A stretch of 64,000 nucleotides of DNA, taken from positions 1,116,001 through 1,180,000 of the forward strand of contig NZ_CP048659.1 in assembly GCF_015218165.1 (NCBI RefSeq), written 5' to 3'. The notes below the pieces were generated by a model. That model saw only the letters and a list, made by a program, of their open reading frames with translations, was not told the DNA's origin and searched no databases. A program made the position numbers and the translations under genes. Below, piece after piece: positions 29,265 to 39,834 of this stretch (positions within the stretch are counted from its first letter, which is position 1; the number at the start of each line of letters is the position of its first letter). This DNA comes from Acinetobacter piscicola. Its GTDB lineage: Bacteria; Pseudomonadota; Gammaproteobacteria; Pseudomonadales; Moraxellaceae.

Positions 29265-29681
29265 ATGAAAAGCACTAAAAAGGAAATTATTGATTTTTTA
29301 ACCGTTCATTTTCCACCAAGTTTAGAAAAATGTGAAATTGAGGAAGTGACTGAATGTGGGGCAAGTTTGATTTGGCATGTGAGTGGCACAGATATTCGCC
29401 CAGGGGGGACGATTTCAGGACCAACCATGATGACTTTGGCTGATTTTGCTTTATATGTCGCGATTTTAGGTGAAATTGGGATTGTCGGTTTGACAGTAAC
29501 GACCAATTTAAATATTAATTTTTTACGTAAACCCTCTGGCGGCGTAGATTTGCGTGGGGTATGTAAGCTTATGAAAGTGGGACAGGCATTGATTGTTGGT
29601 GAAGTCTGGATTTACTCAATTGATCAGGATGAGCCTGTTGCGCATGTCACGGGAACGTATTCCATTCCACCGAAAAGATAA
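29265..29681 (+). CDS. PaaI-type hotdog-fold thioesterase
   Basis: A 138-residue single-domain hotdog protein, probably an acyl-CoA thioesterase. The segment RPGGTISGPTMMTLADFALYVAIL corresponds to the active-site helix of PaaI/4HBT enzymes, where an Asp near its middle is catalytic. The following strand (TTNLNINFLRKP) is the conserved core. It has its own promoter region in the decayed stretch upstream and a bidirectional terminator downstream. The acyl substrate is unknown. Confidence 0.85.
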   Translation: MKSTKKEIIDFLTVHFPPSLEKCEIEEVTECGASLIWHVSGTDIRPGGTISGPTMMTLADFALYVAILGEIGIVGLTVTTNLNINFLRKPSGGVDLRGVCKLMKVGQALIVGEVWIYSIDQDEPVAHVTGTYSIPPKR

Positions 29682-29702
29682 AACCATCTGAGCTGTTTAG
29701 TT

Positions 29703-29735
29703 AAAAAAAGAGATTCATTGGAATCTCTTTTTTTA
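29703..29735. terminator. bidirectional terminator between the thioesterase gene and nadB
   Basis: Perfect 12-bp stem (29705-29716 with 29721-29732), loop ATTG, A and T runs on both sides, between convergent genes. Confidence 0.85.
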
Positions 29736-29744
29736 ATATATTGA

Positions 29745-31382
29745 TTAAGTGTTAACCAAAGGTGTTTCCACTTTAAAGTTTGGTGGGGTCAGTACGGTTT
29801 TACGGAGTTCATCGGATAGTTCAGGATAATCAAGAGTGTAATGTAAACCACGAGATTCTTTACGTTCCATCGCACAACGTACGATCATTTCCGAGACCAA
29901 AACTAAATTACGTAGCTCAATTAAATTCTTGCTGACATGATAATCTTGATAATATTCAGTAATTTCTTGTTTAAGCATTTCAATACGATGTAAAGCACGT
30001 TCGAGACGTTTGGTTGTTCGTACGATGCCGACATAGTTCCACATGGTCTGACGTAATTCATCCCAATTTTGTAAAATCACCACTTCTTCATCAGGATTAA
30101 CGGCCTGTGTCGCATCCCATTCGGGTACATGCGGCACTTCGAATGTTTGATCAAATTTTTTCTCAATATCTTTTGCAGCACTCATGCCATAGACAAAACA
30201 TTCGAGTAGAGAGTTACTTGCCATACGGTTTGCACCATGCAAGCCAGTATACGAAGTTTCACCAATGGCATATAAACCCGCAATGTCGGTTTCACTATTT
30301 TCATCGACCACAACACCACCACAAGTATAGTGCGCAGCAGGGACAACAGGAATCATCTCTTTGGTGATGTCGATACCAAGTTCCATTAAACGTGCATATA
30401 AAGTTGGGAAATGTTCTTGAATGAAATTTGCAGGTTTATGGCTAATATCAAGCCAGACATGACGAATACCTAAGCGTTTGATTTCATAGTCAATGGCACG
30501 TGCTACGATATCACGAGGTGCAAGTTCTGCACGTTCATCAAAACGCAGCATAAAGCGTTCACCATCTGGTAGACGCAGATAAGCACCTTCGCCCCGCATG
30601 GCTTCGGTGATTAAAAACGAGCGCGCTTGTGGGTGATATAAACAAGTCGGATGGAATTGATTAAACTCCATATTTGCAACACGACAACCTGCACGGTACG
30701 CCATGGCAATACCATCACCTGTTGCTATGTCAGGATTGGACGTATATAAGTAGGCTTTCATTGCACCACCGCAAGCAAGGGCAGTGAATGGTGCTAGAAA
30801 AGTATGTACTGTTTCATTACGCTCATCGAGTGCATATAAGCCTAAAGCTTTATTTACTAATGCTTTATGACCTAATTTGTGTGTGGTAATGAGGTCAATC
30901 GCAATATAATTTTCAAAAATCGTAATATTTTCTTTTTCTTGAGCACGTTCAACCAAAGTGGTTGAAATAGCTTTGCCTGTTGCATCGGCTGCATGAATAA
31001 TACGGCGTTGAGAATGTCCACCTTCACGGGTCAGATGCAGTTGTTCATCTTCATTTAAAGTAAACTTCACGCCATGTTCAAGTAAAAAGTCAACGGATGG
31101 TCGACCACCTTCTACTGTATGTTTGACTGCATCGATTTCGCATAAATGCGCGCCTGCAATCATGGTGTCATCTATATGTTGTTCAATGGAATCCGTTTCA
31201 TCCAGTACAGCAGCCACACCACCTTGCGCAAAATAGGTGCTGGCATCAGTAAGACTAGATTTGGCTAAAACGGCAATTTTAAAATGTGTTGGTAAAGACA
31301 GAGCGAGGCTTAAACCTGCACCGCCACTACCTACAATAATCACATCAAATTGGTGCGTGGTTTTTAAATTAGACATGTCCAT
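29745..31382 (-). CDS. nadB: L-aspartate oxidase
   Basis: FAD enzyme that oxidises L-aspartate to iminoaspartate, the first step of NAD synthesis. The protein has 545 residues. The N-terminal dinucleotide fold reads [15 protein letters not shown]. The succinate-dehydrogenase-like active site includes [24 protein letters not shown] and the conserved [25 protein letters not shown]. The C-terminal helical domain starts near residue 420. ATG 31376 (two codons later) is an equally possible start. It is divergent from an HtrA-type protease gene. Confidence 0.96.
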   Translation of the reverse strand: MDMSNLKTTHQFDVIIVGSGGAGLSLALSLPTHFKIAVLAKSSLTDASTYFAQGGVAAVLDETDSIEQHIDDTMIAGAHLCEIDAVKHTVEGGRPSVDFLLEHGVKFTLNEDEQLHLTREGGHSQRRIIHAADATGKAISTTLVERAQEKENITIFENYIAIDLITTHKLGHKALVNKALGLYALDERNETVHTFLAPFTALACGGAMKAYLYTSNPDIATGDGIAMAYRAGCRVANMEFNQFHPTCLYHPQARSFLITEAMRGEGAYLRLPDGERFMLRFDERAELAPRDIVARAIDYEIKRLGIRHVWLDISHKPANFIQEHFPTLYARLMELGIDITKEMIPVVPAAHYTCGGVVVDENSETDIAGLYAIGETSYTGLHGANRMASNSLLECFVYGMSAAKDIEKKFDQTFEVPHVPEWDATQAVNPDEEVVILQNWDELRQTMWNYVGIVRTTKRLERALHRIEMLKQEITEYYQDYHVSKNLIELRNLVLVSEMIVRCAMERKESRGLHYTLDYPELSDELRKTVLTPPNFKVETPLVNT

Positions 31383-31609
31383 CAGCTAATTTGAAAAGAG
31401 TTTGCTAATAACACTCTCTTTTTGAATAAATTTCAATGGTTATAAGTCTCAGATTTTTGTCGATAAGGCAAATCATTCACTTTTTAAGGATAATTTAAGT
31501 AAATTATTGTTTTTTAAAAATATAGAAACATTTTATTACGCAATATTATAAAATTCTATGTTACAAACAAATTCATCAACAAAAAACAAAATTTGTAGGT
31601 TAGTCATTC

Positions 31610-33001
31610 ATGAAAATTAGCTTTATACAAAAAGGAATGTATGCAGCAGTATTTACAGTTGCAGCAACACAAGCACAAGCGCAAGCACCTGTTGATTTTT
31701 CAAATTTAGTCGAACAAGTTAGTCCTGCGGTAGTGAGTGTGAATGTTGTTAAAAAAATGTCGCAAGAAGAATTATTACAACAGCAAGTACCTGAAATTTT
31801 AAAACGTTTCTTTGGTAATCAGATCATTATTCCACAGCAACAAATTCCGCAAGAGAAAACAGGCTATGGCAGTGCCTTTTTTATCAGCAAAGACGGTTAT
31901 TTAGTAACGAATCATCATGTGGTAGAAGATGCTTCAAAAGTGACCATTGTCCTGAATGATCGCCGTGAAATTGATGCTAAAGTGATCGGAAGTGACGAGC
32001 GTACAGACATTGCATTGCTTAAAGTAGATGGTACGAATTTTCCATCACTATCCACTGGCAATGTCGATCAGCTTAAAGTTGGTCAACCTGTATTAGCCAT
32101 TGGTTCACCATTTGGTTTTGATTATTCCGCTTCGGCAGGGATCGTCAGTGCGAAGTCACGTAATATGATGGGTGAAACTTCCGTTCCATTTATCCAGACT
32201 GATGTTGCATTAAATCCGGGGAACTCAGGTGGCCCGTTGTTTAATCAACAAGGACAAGTGGTGGGTGTGAACTCACGTATTTTTAGTGGTACAGGCGGCT
32301 ACATGGGCTTGTCATTCTCCATTCCAATCGATGTCGCGATGGATGTCGTGAGTCAGTTGAAAACCAATGGTAAAGTCACCCGTTCTTATTTGGGAGTCAT
32401 GCTACAAGATATTGATCGTAATTTGGCGGAAGCATACAAATTACCAAAACCTGAAGGATCTTTGATCACCCAAGTCGCAGCAGGTTCGCCAGCAGATAAA
32501 GCAGGTTTTAAATCAGGTGATGTGATTATGAAATATAATGGTTCGCCTATTTCACAGACCAGTGAGTTGTTGAACTATCTGAACCGTACTCAACCTAAAC
32601 AAACCGTACAGCTTGAAGTTTTGCGTGATGACAAAGCAAAAGTTATTACCGCAACATTAACCACCGCACCTGATGATACACCAGCGAAAAGTGATCGTGG
32701 TACCACTGCATCTACCAAGAAAGGTCCAATTTTAGGGGTCGCAATTCGGACTTTAAATGAAATTGAAAAATCACGTTTAGGTATTAAAGGCGGTGTCTTG
32801 ATTCAAGATGTCACTCGTGGTGGCTTAGCTGCACAGTCGCGTATTCTCGCAGGGGATGTTGTGACGCAAATTAACTCGAAAACCATTTTAAATGCCAATG
32901 ATTTTGTGGAAGCTGTATCTGAACTAAAAGCCAATACTGTTGCACGCGTGGCAATTATCCGCGATGGACAACATGCCATGTTGGGTCTAAGAGTACAATA
33001 A
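31610..33001 (+). CDS. periplasmic serine protease, DegP/HtrA (MucD) type
   Basis: Envelope quality-control protease with chaperone-like PDZ domains. A signal peptide ends near AQAQA. The trypsin-like domain has the catalytic triad His103 (NHHVVED), Asp133 (ERTDIALL) and Ser206 (NPGNSGGPL). Two PDZ domains follow, about residues 255-350 and 370-460. At 463 residues it is close to Pseudomonas MucD and E. coli DegP. The name degP, degQ or mucD cannot be settled by eye. The gene is monocistronic with a clear terminator. Confidence 0.93.
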   Translation: MKISFIQKGMYAAVFTVAATQAQAQAPVDFSNLVEQVSPAVVSVNVVKKMSQEELLQQQVPEILKRFFGNQIIIPQQQIPQEKTGYGSAFFISKDGYLVTNHHVVEDASKVTIVLNDRREIDAKVIGSDERTDIALLKVDGTNFPSLSTGNVDQLKVGQPVLAIGSPFGFDYSASAGIVSAKSRNMMGETSVPFIQTDVALNPGNSGGPLFNQQGQVVGVNSRIFSGTGGYMGLSFSIPIDVAMDVVSQLKTNGKVTRSYLGVMLQDIDRNLAEAYKLPKPEGSLITQVAAGSPADKAGFKSGDVIMKYNGSPISQTSELLNYLNRTQPKQTVQLEVLRDDKAKVITATLTTAPDDTPAKSDRGTTASTKKGPILGVAIRTLNEIEKSRLGIKGGVLIQDVTRGGLAAQSRILAGDVVTQINSKTILNANDFVEAVSELKANTVARVAIIRDGQHAMLGLRVQ

Positions 33002-33024
33002 TCTTGGCGGCAAGCAAAAATATG

Positions 33025-33050
33025 AACCACTCTACGGAGTGGTTTTTTTG
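33025..33050 (+). terminator. terminator of the HtrA protease gene
   Basis: Perfect eight-bp stem (33025-33032 with 33037-33044), loop TACG, T run. Confidence 0.85.
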
Positions 33051-33114
33051 TCAATTGCATGGGCAAAATGTTAGTGTAGATAAGATTGTAAAAGCGAAGT
33101 AATAGGATCTTTTT

Positions 33115-33564
33115 GTGGCAACAGCATATTTTGATTTAAAACTCACGGTTCAACCTGAACATATTGATATTTTAGGACATGTCAATAATGTGGTTTATGT
33201 AGCATGGATGCAGGAGGTCGCTACAGCACATATCGAAGCTTTAGGTTTAGGTGTCAAGGATTATCTAGAATTAAAACATGCGATGGTTGCAGTGGAACAT
33301 CATGTGCAATATCGTAAAGCTGCGCTTGAAGGGGATGACATTATTTTAAGAACATGGCTCAATGACATTAATGCATTATTTTCATTCCGCCAATATGCTT
33401 TTTTTCGTGCAGCAGATCAGGCATTGTTATTTACAGGTACGACGAAATGGGCATGTGTTGAAATTGCCACAGGGCGCCCAAAGCGCTTATCACCGACGTT
33501 TATTCAAGCCTATCAACCTTTAGATGAAAATATTGATCCTTATGATGTGAGTGATCTAAAGTGA
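33115..33564 (+). CDS. YbgC/FcbC-type acyl-CoA thioesterase
   Basis: A 149-residue hotdog-fold protein. The segment PEHIDILGHVNNVVYVAWMQ carries the catalytic Asp-X-X-G-H-V-N-N pattern of 4-hydroxybenzoyl-CoA/YbgC-type thioesterases. It starts at GTG 33115 with AGGA about seven bases upstream. It stands between the HtrA gene and lepA and appears to have its own transcript. The acyl group it acts on is not evident. Confidence 0.85.
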   Translation: MATAYFDLKLTVQPEHIDILGHVNNVVYVAWMQEVATAHIEALGLGVKDYLELKHAMVAVEHHVQYRKAALEGDDIILRTWLNDINALFSFRQYAFFRAADQALLFTGTTKWACVEIATGRPKRLSPTFIQAYQPLDENIDPYDVSDLK

Positions 33565-33649
33565 CCATGAAAATAGGGATATTAAGTCGCTTCATTTTTA
33601 AATAATTCAATTGCCTGATCATTATTATGGATACTTTAAAAAAACCATC

Positions 33650-33658
33650 TGCTATAAT
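33650..33658 (+). promoter_or_regulatory. extended -10 promoter of lepA-lepB
   Basis: TGCTATAAT: a perfect TATAAT preceded by the TGn extension, 75 bases before lepA. No good -35 is present, as is common for extended -10 promoters. Confidence 0.6.
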
Positions 33659-33732
33659 CCCTCGCAATTTCTATTCAGCTTTTGTTATGTATATTTTTTC
33701 AGTACATAGCGTGTTTTTCTTCAAGGTAGCCC

Positions 33733-35550
33733 ATGGCGCAAGCTAAAAAATCTGTCGATATTAAAAATATTCGTAATTTCAGTATTATCGCGCACATCGA
33801 CCACGGTAAGTCGACACTCGCAGACCGCTTCATTCAAACCTGTGGCGGTTTACAAGATCGTGAAATGCAAGCACAAGTTTTAGATTCAATGGAATTAGAA
33901 CGTGAGCGTGGGATTACTATTAAAGCAACGTCTGTAACCTTGTATTACACTCATCCAAATGGTCAAGAATACCAACTCAACTTTATTGATACACCAGGAC
34001 ACGTGGACTTTTCGTATGAAGTATCACGTTCTTTGGCTGCTTGTGAAGGTGCATTATTGGTTGTTGATGCAGCGCAAGGTGTGGAAGCACAGTCGGTTGC
34101 TAACTGCTATACAGCAATTGAACAAGGTTTGGAAGTCCTTCCAATCTTAAATAAAATCGATTTACCGCAAGCAGAGCCTGAGCGCGTGATTCAAGAAATT
34201 GAAGATATTATTGGGATTGAAGCCACTGAAGCACCGACATGTTCAGCAAAAACAGGATTAGGGATTGAGGGTGTCTTAGAGACGTTGGTCAATGTTATTC
34301 CTGCACCTGAGGGTGACCGTGACGCACCTTTACAAGCCTTAATTGTAGACTCGTGGTTTGATAACTACTTAGGTGTTGTGTCTTTGGTTCGTGTGAAACA
34401 AGGACGTGTGAAAAAAGGCGACAAAATGTTGATGAAATCAACAGGTCAGTCTCATATCATTACGTCTGTGGGTATTTTTAATCCAAAACACACAGAAACT
34501 GGGATTTTGGAAGCAGGTGAAGTTGGCTTCGTGATTGCAGGGATTAAAGATATTTTTGGTGCGCCTGTGGGGGATACCATTACTTTAGCAACGACACCGG
34601 AAGTAGCTTCATTACCTGGCTTTAAAAAGGTTAAACCACAAGTCTACGCAGGTTTATTCCCAATCGATGCGAGTGATTTTGAACCCTTCCGTGAAGCGTT
34701 ACATAAACTACAAATTAACGATTCGGCATTGTTCTTTGAACCTGAAAGCTCAGATGCGTTAGGATTTGGTTTTCGTTGTGGCTTCTTGGGTATGCTGCAT
34801 ATGGAAATCGTACAAGAGCGTTTAGAACGTGAGTACGATTTAGACCTCATTTCTTCAGCACCGACCGTAATTTATGAAGCCGTGATGAAAAATGGCGACA
34901 CGATTTATATCGACAGTCCATCAAAAATGCCAGATGGTTCAACGGTTGAAGATTTACGTGAACCGATTGCTGAGTGTCATATTTTAGTACCACAAGATTA
35001 TTTAGGTAATGTCATGACTTTATGTGTTGAGCGCCGTGGGGTGCAAAAAGACATGAAGTTTATGGCCAACCAAGTATCCATTACGTTTGAAATCCCGATG
35101 GCTGAAGTCGTGATGGACTTCTTTGATAAATTGAAATCATGTTCGCGTGGTTTTGCATCACTCGATTACAATTTTGTACGCTTTGAGTCTTCATCTTTGG
35201 TTAAGGTTGACGTGTTAATTAATGGTGACAAAGTAGATGCATTGGCGATGATTTGTCACCGTCAAGATGCACGTCATCGTGGCATTGCCTTGGTTGAAAA
35301 GATGAAAGATTTGATTCCACGTCAAATGTTTGATGTTGCAATTCAAGCGGCGATCGGTGCGCAAGTGATTGCACGTTCTACAGTCAAAGCAATGCGTAAA
35401 AACGTCTTGGCAAAATGTTATGGTGGTGACGTTTCTCGTAAGAAGAAATTGTTATCGAAACAAAAAGAAGGTAAGAAACGCATGAAACAAGTGGGTAGTG
35501 TTGAAATCCCACAAGAAGCGTTCTTGGCTGTATTAAAAGTCGATAGATAA
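33733..35550 (+). CDS. lepA: elongation factor 4 (LepA)
   Basis: Ribosome-bound translational GTPase that acts under stress and in initiation or ribosome biogenesis. The protein has 605 residues. The G domain shows [10 protein letters not shown] (G1), DTPGHVDF (G3) and NKIDLP (G4). The EF-G-like domains follow, and the LepA-specific C-terminal domain ends in a basic tail with [23 protein letters not shown]. It lies 22 bases before lepB, the universal partner in this operon. Confidence 0.98.
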   Translation: MAQAKKSVDIKNIRNFSIIAHIDHGKSTLADRFIQTCGGLQDREMQAQVLDSMELERERGITIKATSVTLYYTHPNGQEYQLNFIDTPGHVDFSYEVSRSLAACEGALLVVDAAQGVEAQSVANCYTAIEQGLEVLPILNKIDLPQAEPERVIQEIEDIIGIEATEAPTCSAKTGLGIEGVLETLVNVIPAPEGDRDAPLQALIVDSWFDNYLGVVSLVRVKQGRVKKGDKMLMKSTGQSHIITSVGIFNPKHTETGILEAGEVGFVIAGIKDIFGAPVGDTITLATTPEVASLPGFKKVKPQVYAGLFPIDASDFEPFREALHKLQINDSALFFEPESSDALGFGFRCGFLGMLHMEIVQERLEREYDLDLISSAPTVIYEAVMKNGDTIYIDSPSKMPDGSTVEDLREPIAECHILVPQDYLGNVMTLCVERRGVQKDMKFMANQVSITFEIPMAEVVMDFFDKLKSCSRGFASLDYNFVRFESSSLVKVDVLINGDKVDALAMICHRQDARHRGIALVEKMKDLIPRQMFDVAIQAAIGAQVIARSTVKAMRKNVLAKCYGGDVSRKKKLLSKQKEGKKRMKQVGSVEIPQEAFLAVLKVDR

Positions 35551-35572
35551 GAAGTAAGAGGTCGTATCGCTC

Positions 35573-36427
35573 ATGGATTTTGATTTTAATTTAATTCTCT
35601 TACCTGCAACACTGGTGTTTTTTGTGTTGTGGTTACTCGATAAATTCGTGTTTAAACAACGCGAAACAAAGGGTAAGGGGAATGAACATTTTATCATTTC
35701 ATGGGCATACGATTTTTGGCCAGTCCTTGCCGTTGTTTTGGTGTTACGTTCATTTTTATTTGAACCTTTTAATATTCCCTCTGATTCGATGGTTCCGACC
35801 TTAGAAACGGGTGATTATATTTTGGTAAATAAGTACCAGTATGGTGTGCGTTTACCGATTACCAATACTAAAGTCATTGATGTGGGTGAGCCACAACGTG
35901 GTGATGTTGCGGTGTTCCGTTATCCTGAAAATCCAAAAATTAGTTATATCAAACGTATTATTGGTTTACCGGGAGATCATATTGTTTATGATCAGGGGCA
36001 ATTAAGTATTAATGGGAAAAATGTTACACAGACCCCAGTCGAATTTAGTCGTGAAAAAGATATTTTGGATACTCCAAAATCAATTTATTACACTGAAACT
36101 ATGGGTGAGCATAAGCATCTTGTGCGCATTTTAGAAGGTCAAAATACTTTGGCGAGTGCTTTCCAATATGCACAGAAAAAAGAAGATTTACCTTTTGTTG
36201 CGCGTGATAATGATCGTTTCATCAAATCAAATGGTCAAAGTTGGGAAGTCACTGTTCCGAAAGGTCATTACTTTGCGATGGGTGATAACCGCGATCAAAG
36301 TGCTGACAGCCGTTTTTGGGGATTTGTACCTGAGGCAAATTTAACAGGGCATGCGATCTATGTGTGGATGCACAAAGAACCAGGCTTGAAATTACCTTCA
36401 TTTAGCCGTAATGGGACAATTGACTAA
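35573..36427 (+). CDS. lepB: signal peptidase I
   Basis: Inner-membrane peptidase that removes signal peptides from exported proteins. Two N-terminal membrane segments (about residues 5-23 and 46-62) precede the catalytic part. The nucleophile is Ser72 in PSDSMVPTL and the general base Lys127 in YIKRIIGLPGD. The C-terminal box GDNRDQSADSRFWGFVP is intact. The protein has 284 residues, and the gene ends at a strong terminator. Confidence 0.97.
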   Translation: MDFDFNLILLPATLVFFVLWLLDKFVFKQRETKGKGNEHFIISWAYDFWPVLAVVLVLRSFLFEPFNIPSDSMVPTLETGDYILVNKYQYGVRLPITNTKVIDVGEPQRGDVAVFRYPENPKISYIKRIIGLPGDHIVYDQGQLSINGKNVTQTPVEFSREKDILDTPKSIYYTETMGEHKHLVRILEGQNTLASAFQYAQKKEDLPFVARDNDRFIKSNGQSWEVTVPKGHYFAMGDNRDQSADSRFWGFVPEANLTGHAIYVWMHKEPGLKLPSFSRNGTID

Positions 36428-36459
36428 GCTTCCTTTGAGTCGAATCTGATTTTAAGTAT

Positions 36460-36489
36460 AAAAAGACCAATGTACATTGGTCTTTTTTT
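36460..36489 (+). terminator. terminator of lepA-lepB
   Basis: A long palindrome (36460-36487) centred on GTAC, AAAAAGACCAATG on the left arm, ending in T. Confidence 0.85.
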
Positions 36490-36749
36490 ATTTTCTTTTG
36501 AATGACAACTGAGTAAAACGTCAAAGTGGTGAGTTTATAAGATTTCATGCAAATTTTTTTATAAAAATGAGTATCGAAATCTAGTAACTGAATGGGCTTT
36601 GCAAGATAATACAATACTGAAATATTGATTCATGATGACGAATGTTTAACATTTACGCATCATATTAATATGACATTTTAAATTTGGGGAATTTGTAGGG
36701 TTAAAGTGGCAAGGTTGAAGGATCTGGTCTTATTTTAAAGTCTGCAAAA

Positions 36750-36758
36750 TGATATAAT
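36750..36758 (+). promoter_or_regulatory. extended -10 promoter of the DUF4845-rnc-era run
   Basis: TGATATAAT: consensus TATAAT with a TGn extension, 25 bases before the DUF4845 start. The rest of the 356-base gap after lepB (36428-36783) holds only the lepB terminator and AT-rich sequence; I see no gene. Confidence 0.58.
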
Positions 36759-36783
36759 TATTTTCGCCTAGTGGATAATAACA

Positions 36784-37158
36784 ATGCGTAAATCTCAACA
36801 AGGTGCATCGTATATTGCGATTTTATTAGGAATCGTGGTCTTTGCTTTTATCGTGAAAGCGGTATTAGCACTTTGGCCATCGTATTGGGATGATCGTGTG
36901 ATTAATGGTCAAATTGAGCAACTTCTTAAAGAAAGCTCAGCGGATATCACACCATCTAAATTTGAAAGCCAAATGAGTCAACGTTTGGACATGAACAATA
37001 TTCGTGATATTAAATTTAGCGATATTGCGAAAGTTTCAAACGACAACGGCTTAACAGTGACAAAGAAATATGAAGTAAGAACACCATTCTTCATGAATAT
37101 TGATTTAGTCCAAACATTCGAGAAAAGTTTTGATCAAAGGTCAGTTCAAAGTAAGTGA
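36784..37158 (+). CDS. DUF4845 family small membrane protein
   Basis: A 124-residue protein with one N-terminal membrane helix (about residues 8-28, after a pilin-like basic start MRKSQQGAS) and a periplasmic domain. It matches the DUF4845 family, which is commonly found between lepB and rnc, exactly as here. The function is not established. Its 3' end overlaps rnc by 29 bases in another frame, so the two are probably translationally coupled. Confidence 0.85.
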   Translation: MRKSQQGASYIAILLGIVVFAFIVKAVLALWPSYWDDRVINGQIEQLLKESSADITPSKFESQMSQRLDMNNIRDIKFSDIAKVSNDNGLTVTKKYEVRTPFFMNIDLVQTFEKSFDQRSVQSK

Positions 37159-37822
37159 TCCTCGCTTACAGAGTCGTATCGGCTATGAATTTAAACAATC
37201 TGAATTGCTACAACTTGCATTGACACATCGTTCGGTGAGTCATAAATACAATTATGAGCGCTTAGAGTTTTTAGGTGATTCATTATTGGGGATGATCATT
37301 GCAAACTATTTGTACCATGCTTATCCGCAAGAAAATGAAGGTCGTTTAACCCGTATGCGTGCGACTTTGGTGCGCCAAGAAGCCTTAGGTAAAATTGCCA
37401 ATGACTTAAAATTAAGCACCAGTTTAATTTTAAGTACAGGTGAATTGAAATCAGGCGGTCATCATCGTGAGTCAATATTAGCAGATACAGTAGAAGCGAT
37501 CATTGGTGCGATTTATACAGATTGTCAAGATTTACCGATGTTGCGCAATATTGTACTGAAATGGTATGAACCCTATTTAGAACATATTGAACCCACAGAT
37601 CAGTTGAAAGATCCGAAATCACGTCTCCAAGAATATCTACAAGCTCGTAAAAAGCCATTGCCGAGTTACGAGGTTGTAGATATTCAGGGTGATGCACCCA
37701 ATCAGCATTTTAAAGTAGAATGCTTAGTAGAGGGCTTGCCTAAAATGATGGGTGAGGGCTCAAGTCGTCGATTTGCAGAACAGGCAGTCGCGGCAGATTT
37801 TTTAAAGTTATTGGAGCAGTAA
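37130..37822 (+). CDS. rnc: ribonuclease III
   Basis: Double-strand RNA endonuclease for rRNA and mRNA processing. The catalytic signature ERLEFLGDSLLG is near residues 43-54, and the second acidic site lies in ADTVEAIIGAIY. The C-terminal double-stranded RNA-binding domain starts about residue 158. The protein has 230 residues. Translation most likely starts at TTG 37130, which gives the N-terminus seen in Acinetobacter; no nearby ATG would keep the conserved start. It lies between DUF4845 and era. Confidence 0.96.
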   Translation: MIKGQFKVSDPRLQSRIGYEFKQSELLQLALTHRSVSHKYNYERLEFLGDSLLGMIIANYLYHAYPQENEGRLTRMRATLVRQEALGKIANDLKLSTSLILSTGELKSGGHHRESILADTVEAIIGAIYTDCQDLPMLRNIVLKWYEPYLEHIEPTDQLKDPKSRLQEYLQARKKPLPSYEVVDIQGDAPNQHFKVECLVEGLPKMMGEGSSRRFAEQAVAADFLKLLEQ

Positions 37823-37827
37823 ACTGC

Positions 37828-38856
37828 ATGACTACACATTCCGATCACAACGATGCTGATCACGAGCCGCAAGACAGCGGTAATGACTTAATTAACCAAT
37901 TTTTTAGTTCACAAGGAACAGAAATTCCTGCGGATTATAAAAGTGGTTTTGTGGCGATTGTCGGCCGTCCAAACGTAGGTAAGTCGACTCTAATGAACCA
38001 TATTTTGGGTCAAAAATTATCCATTACCTCACGTAAGCCACAAACAACTCGCCATAAAATTGTCGGGATTGATAGTCGTGAGACATCACAAGCTGTATTT
38101 GTGGATACGCCTGGGATGCACAAAAAAGAAGTACGTGCCATCAATAAAATGATGAATAAAGCCGCACATTCTGCATTGCGTGATGTGAACCTTGTTTTGT
38201 TTGTATTGGATGCAGACAAGTGGACACAGAACGATGAGTTGGTACTTGAAAAACTGAAAAATGCAGAAATGCCAGTTATTCTAGTCATCAATAAAATTGA
38301 TACGCTTGAAAATAAAAACCATGCTTTGCCATTGATCCAAGAGCGTGCAAAGTTAATGAATTTTGCGGAAATTGTACCAGTATCTGCATTACGTGGTGCA
38401 AATTTAGATCATTTACGTAATACCATTGAAAAGTATTTGCCATTTCAACCACCCCTATATGCTTTAGAGCAGTTAACAGACCGTTCTGAACGTTTCCTTG
38501 CGAGTGAAATTATTCGTGAGAAAATCATGCGTCAGTTAGGTGAAGAACTGCCTTATGATTTAACTGTGCAAATTGAATCATTTAAGACTGAAGAAGCAAC
38601 GATTAATCCTAAAACGGGTCGTCCTAAAGCAGCGTGTACTTACATTGATGCAACCATTTTTGTAGATCGTCCAGGACAAAAAGCCATCGTGATTGGTGAA
38701 AAAGGTGCTAAGCTGAAAAAAATTGGTATGGATGCACGTGTCGACATGGAAAAAATGTTTGAACAAAAAATCATGCTAACACTTTGGGTGAAAGTCAAAG
38801 GTGGTTGGTCTGATGATGAGCGTGCTTTAAAAAGTTTAGGTTATAGCGATATTTAA
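37828..38856 (+). CDS. era: GTPase Era
   Basis: Essential GTPase for maturation of the small ribosomal subunit; it binds near the 3' end of 16S rRNA. G1 is GRPNVGKST at 46-54, G3 is DTPGMHK, and G4 is NKID. The C-terminal KH domain contains VIGEKGAKLKKIGMDAR. At 342 residues it is about 40 longer than E. coli Era because of a polar N-terminal extension rich in Asp, His and Asn. It follows rnc by five bases. Confidence 0.97.
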   Translation: MTTHSDHNDADHEPQDSGNDLINQFFSSQGTEIPADYKSGFVAIVGRPNVGKSTLMNHILGQKLSITSRKPQTTRHKIVGIDSRETSQAVFVDTPGMHKKEVRAINKMMNKAAHSALRDVNLVLFVLDADKWTQNDELVLEKLKNAEMPVILVINKIDTLENKNHALPLIQERAKLMNFAEIVPVSALRGANLDHLRNTIEKYLPFQPPLYALEQLTDRSERFLASEIIREKIMRQLGEELPYDLTVQIESFKTEEATINPKTGRPKAACTYIDATIFVDRPGQKAIVIGEKGAKLKKIGMDARVDMEKMFEQKIMLTLWVKVKGGWSDDERALKSLGYSDI

Positions 38857-38886
38857 GCGCTGATTTGAGAAAAGGATAGAGCCGTA

Positions 38887-39075
38887 ATGATGAAAGTTTT
38901 TGTCATAATATCTTGTATGATCGTGTTACAGGGTTGTGTCCACAAACTCGTTACGGTTCCTGTCAAAGCAGCGTATGGTGTGACCAAAGGTGTGGTAAAA
39001 GGTACTGCGGCTGTGGTCGGGGCAGTCATCCCAGATGGAGATGATGACGATGATAAAAAAGACAAGGATGATTAA
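38887..39075 (+). CDS. small lipoprotein between era and recO
   Basis: A 62-residue protein with a hydrophobic signal and lipobox IVLQGC (Cys17). After a short amphipathic, Gly/Val/Ala-rich stretch it ends in a strongly acidic Asp/Lys tail. It resembles the NF038104-type small lipoproteins annotated in Acinetobacter, whose function is unknown. It is short, but its signal, its place within a run of cotranscribed genes and the tight spacing to recO (nine bases) support it as real. Confidence 0.78.
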   Translation: MMKVFVIISCMIVLQGCVHKLVTVPVKAAYGVTKGVVKGTAAVVGAVIPDGDDDDDKKDKDD

Positions 39076-39084
39076 TTCGCCAAG

Positions 39085-39804
39085 ATGCGAAATGAAATCT
39101 TGCATGGTTATTTAATCCATCATCGAAAATATCGTGAACGTAGCCATATTGTGCATTTATTTACACAAGAGTATGGACGTGTTGATGGAATTTTAAGGCA
39201 AACGCCGCCTCCGCAATATCAGCCAATCACCCTGCAAGCATCAGGGAAAAGTGAGCTGAAAAACTTTTCAAAATTAGAAATACTTAATCAACCTGTATTT
39301 TTTTATGGGGATGCATTTTTTTCAGGGTTTTATCTGAATGAAATTCTGCTCCGTTTATGCCCACTTGAAGAAAGTATGCCGCAAACTTTTGAGCAATATC
39401 ATGTTACGCTTGAGCATTTACAACATTTAGCCTCACATCCCGAGCCTCATACATTTTTAAAACAAATTTTACGTCAGTTTGAGTATGCGCTTTTAGAAGA
39501 GTTGGGCTATCCCTTAGATTATGAGATGGATGCACAGCAAGCGCCGATCATTGCGACGCAACGTTATCAATTTCAACTGTCAGATGGATTTATTCCTATT
39601 TCCCATAGCGCTTCATCGACCCTAAGCGGCGAGCAGATTTTAAGTATGGCGAATTATGAAAAGGGTAGGGATTTTAATTCAGAACAGTTACAATTATTGT
39701 CGAAACTTTATCGCCAAATGATTACCTCATTGCTTGGTGATCGCCCATTAAAAAGTCGGCAACTGTGGATACAAAATTCTCAGTCCAAAATTGTGAATCG
39801 CTAG
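39085..39804 (+). CDS. recO: DNA repair protein RecO
   Basis: Recombination mediator that works with RecR to load RecA on SSB-coated DNA. The N-terminal OB-fold reads LHGYLIHHRKYRERSHIVHLFTQEYGRVDGI, as in the family, and a helical C-terminal domain follows. The zinc-binding cysteines of some RecO proteins are absent, as is common in gammaproteobacteria. The protein has 239 residues. It is part of the rnc-era-recO-pdxJ run. Confidence 0.93.
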   Translation: MRNEILHGYLIHHRKYRERSHIVHLFTQEYGRVDGILRQTPPPQYQPITLQASGKSELKNFSKLEILNQPVFFYGDAFFSGFYLNEILLRLCPLEESMPQTFEQYHVTLEHLQHLASHPEPHTFLKQILRQFEYALLEELGYPLDYEMDAQQAPIIATQRYQFQLSDGFIPISHSASSTLSGEQILSMANYEKGRDFNSEQLQLLSKLYRQMITSLLGDRPLKSRQLWIQNSQSKIVNR

Positions 39805-39834
39805 TTTTTATTTTGATGTATTTAGGAAAATATT

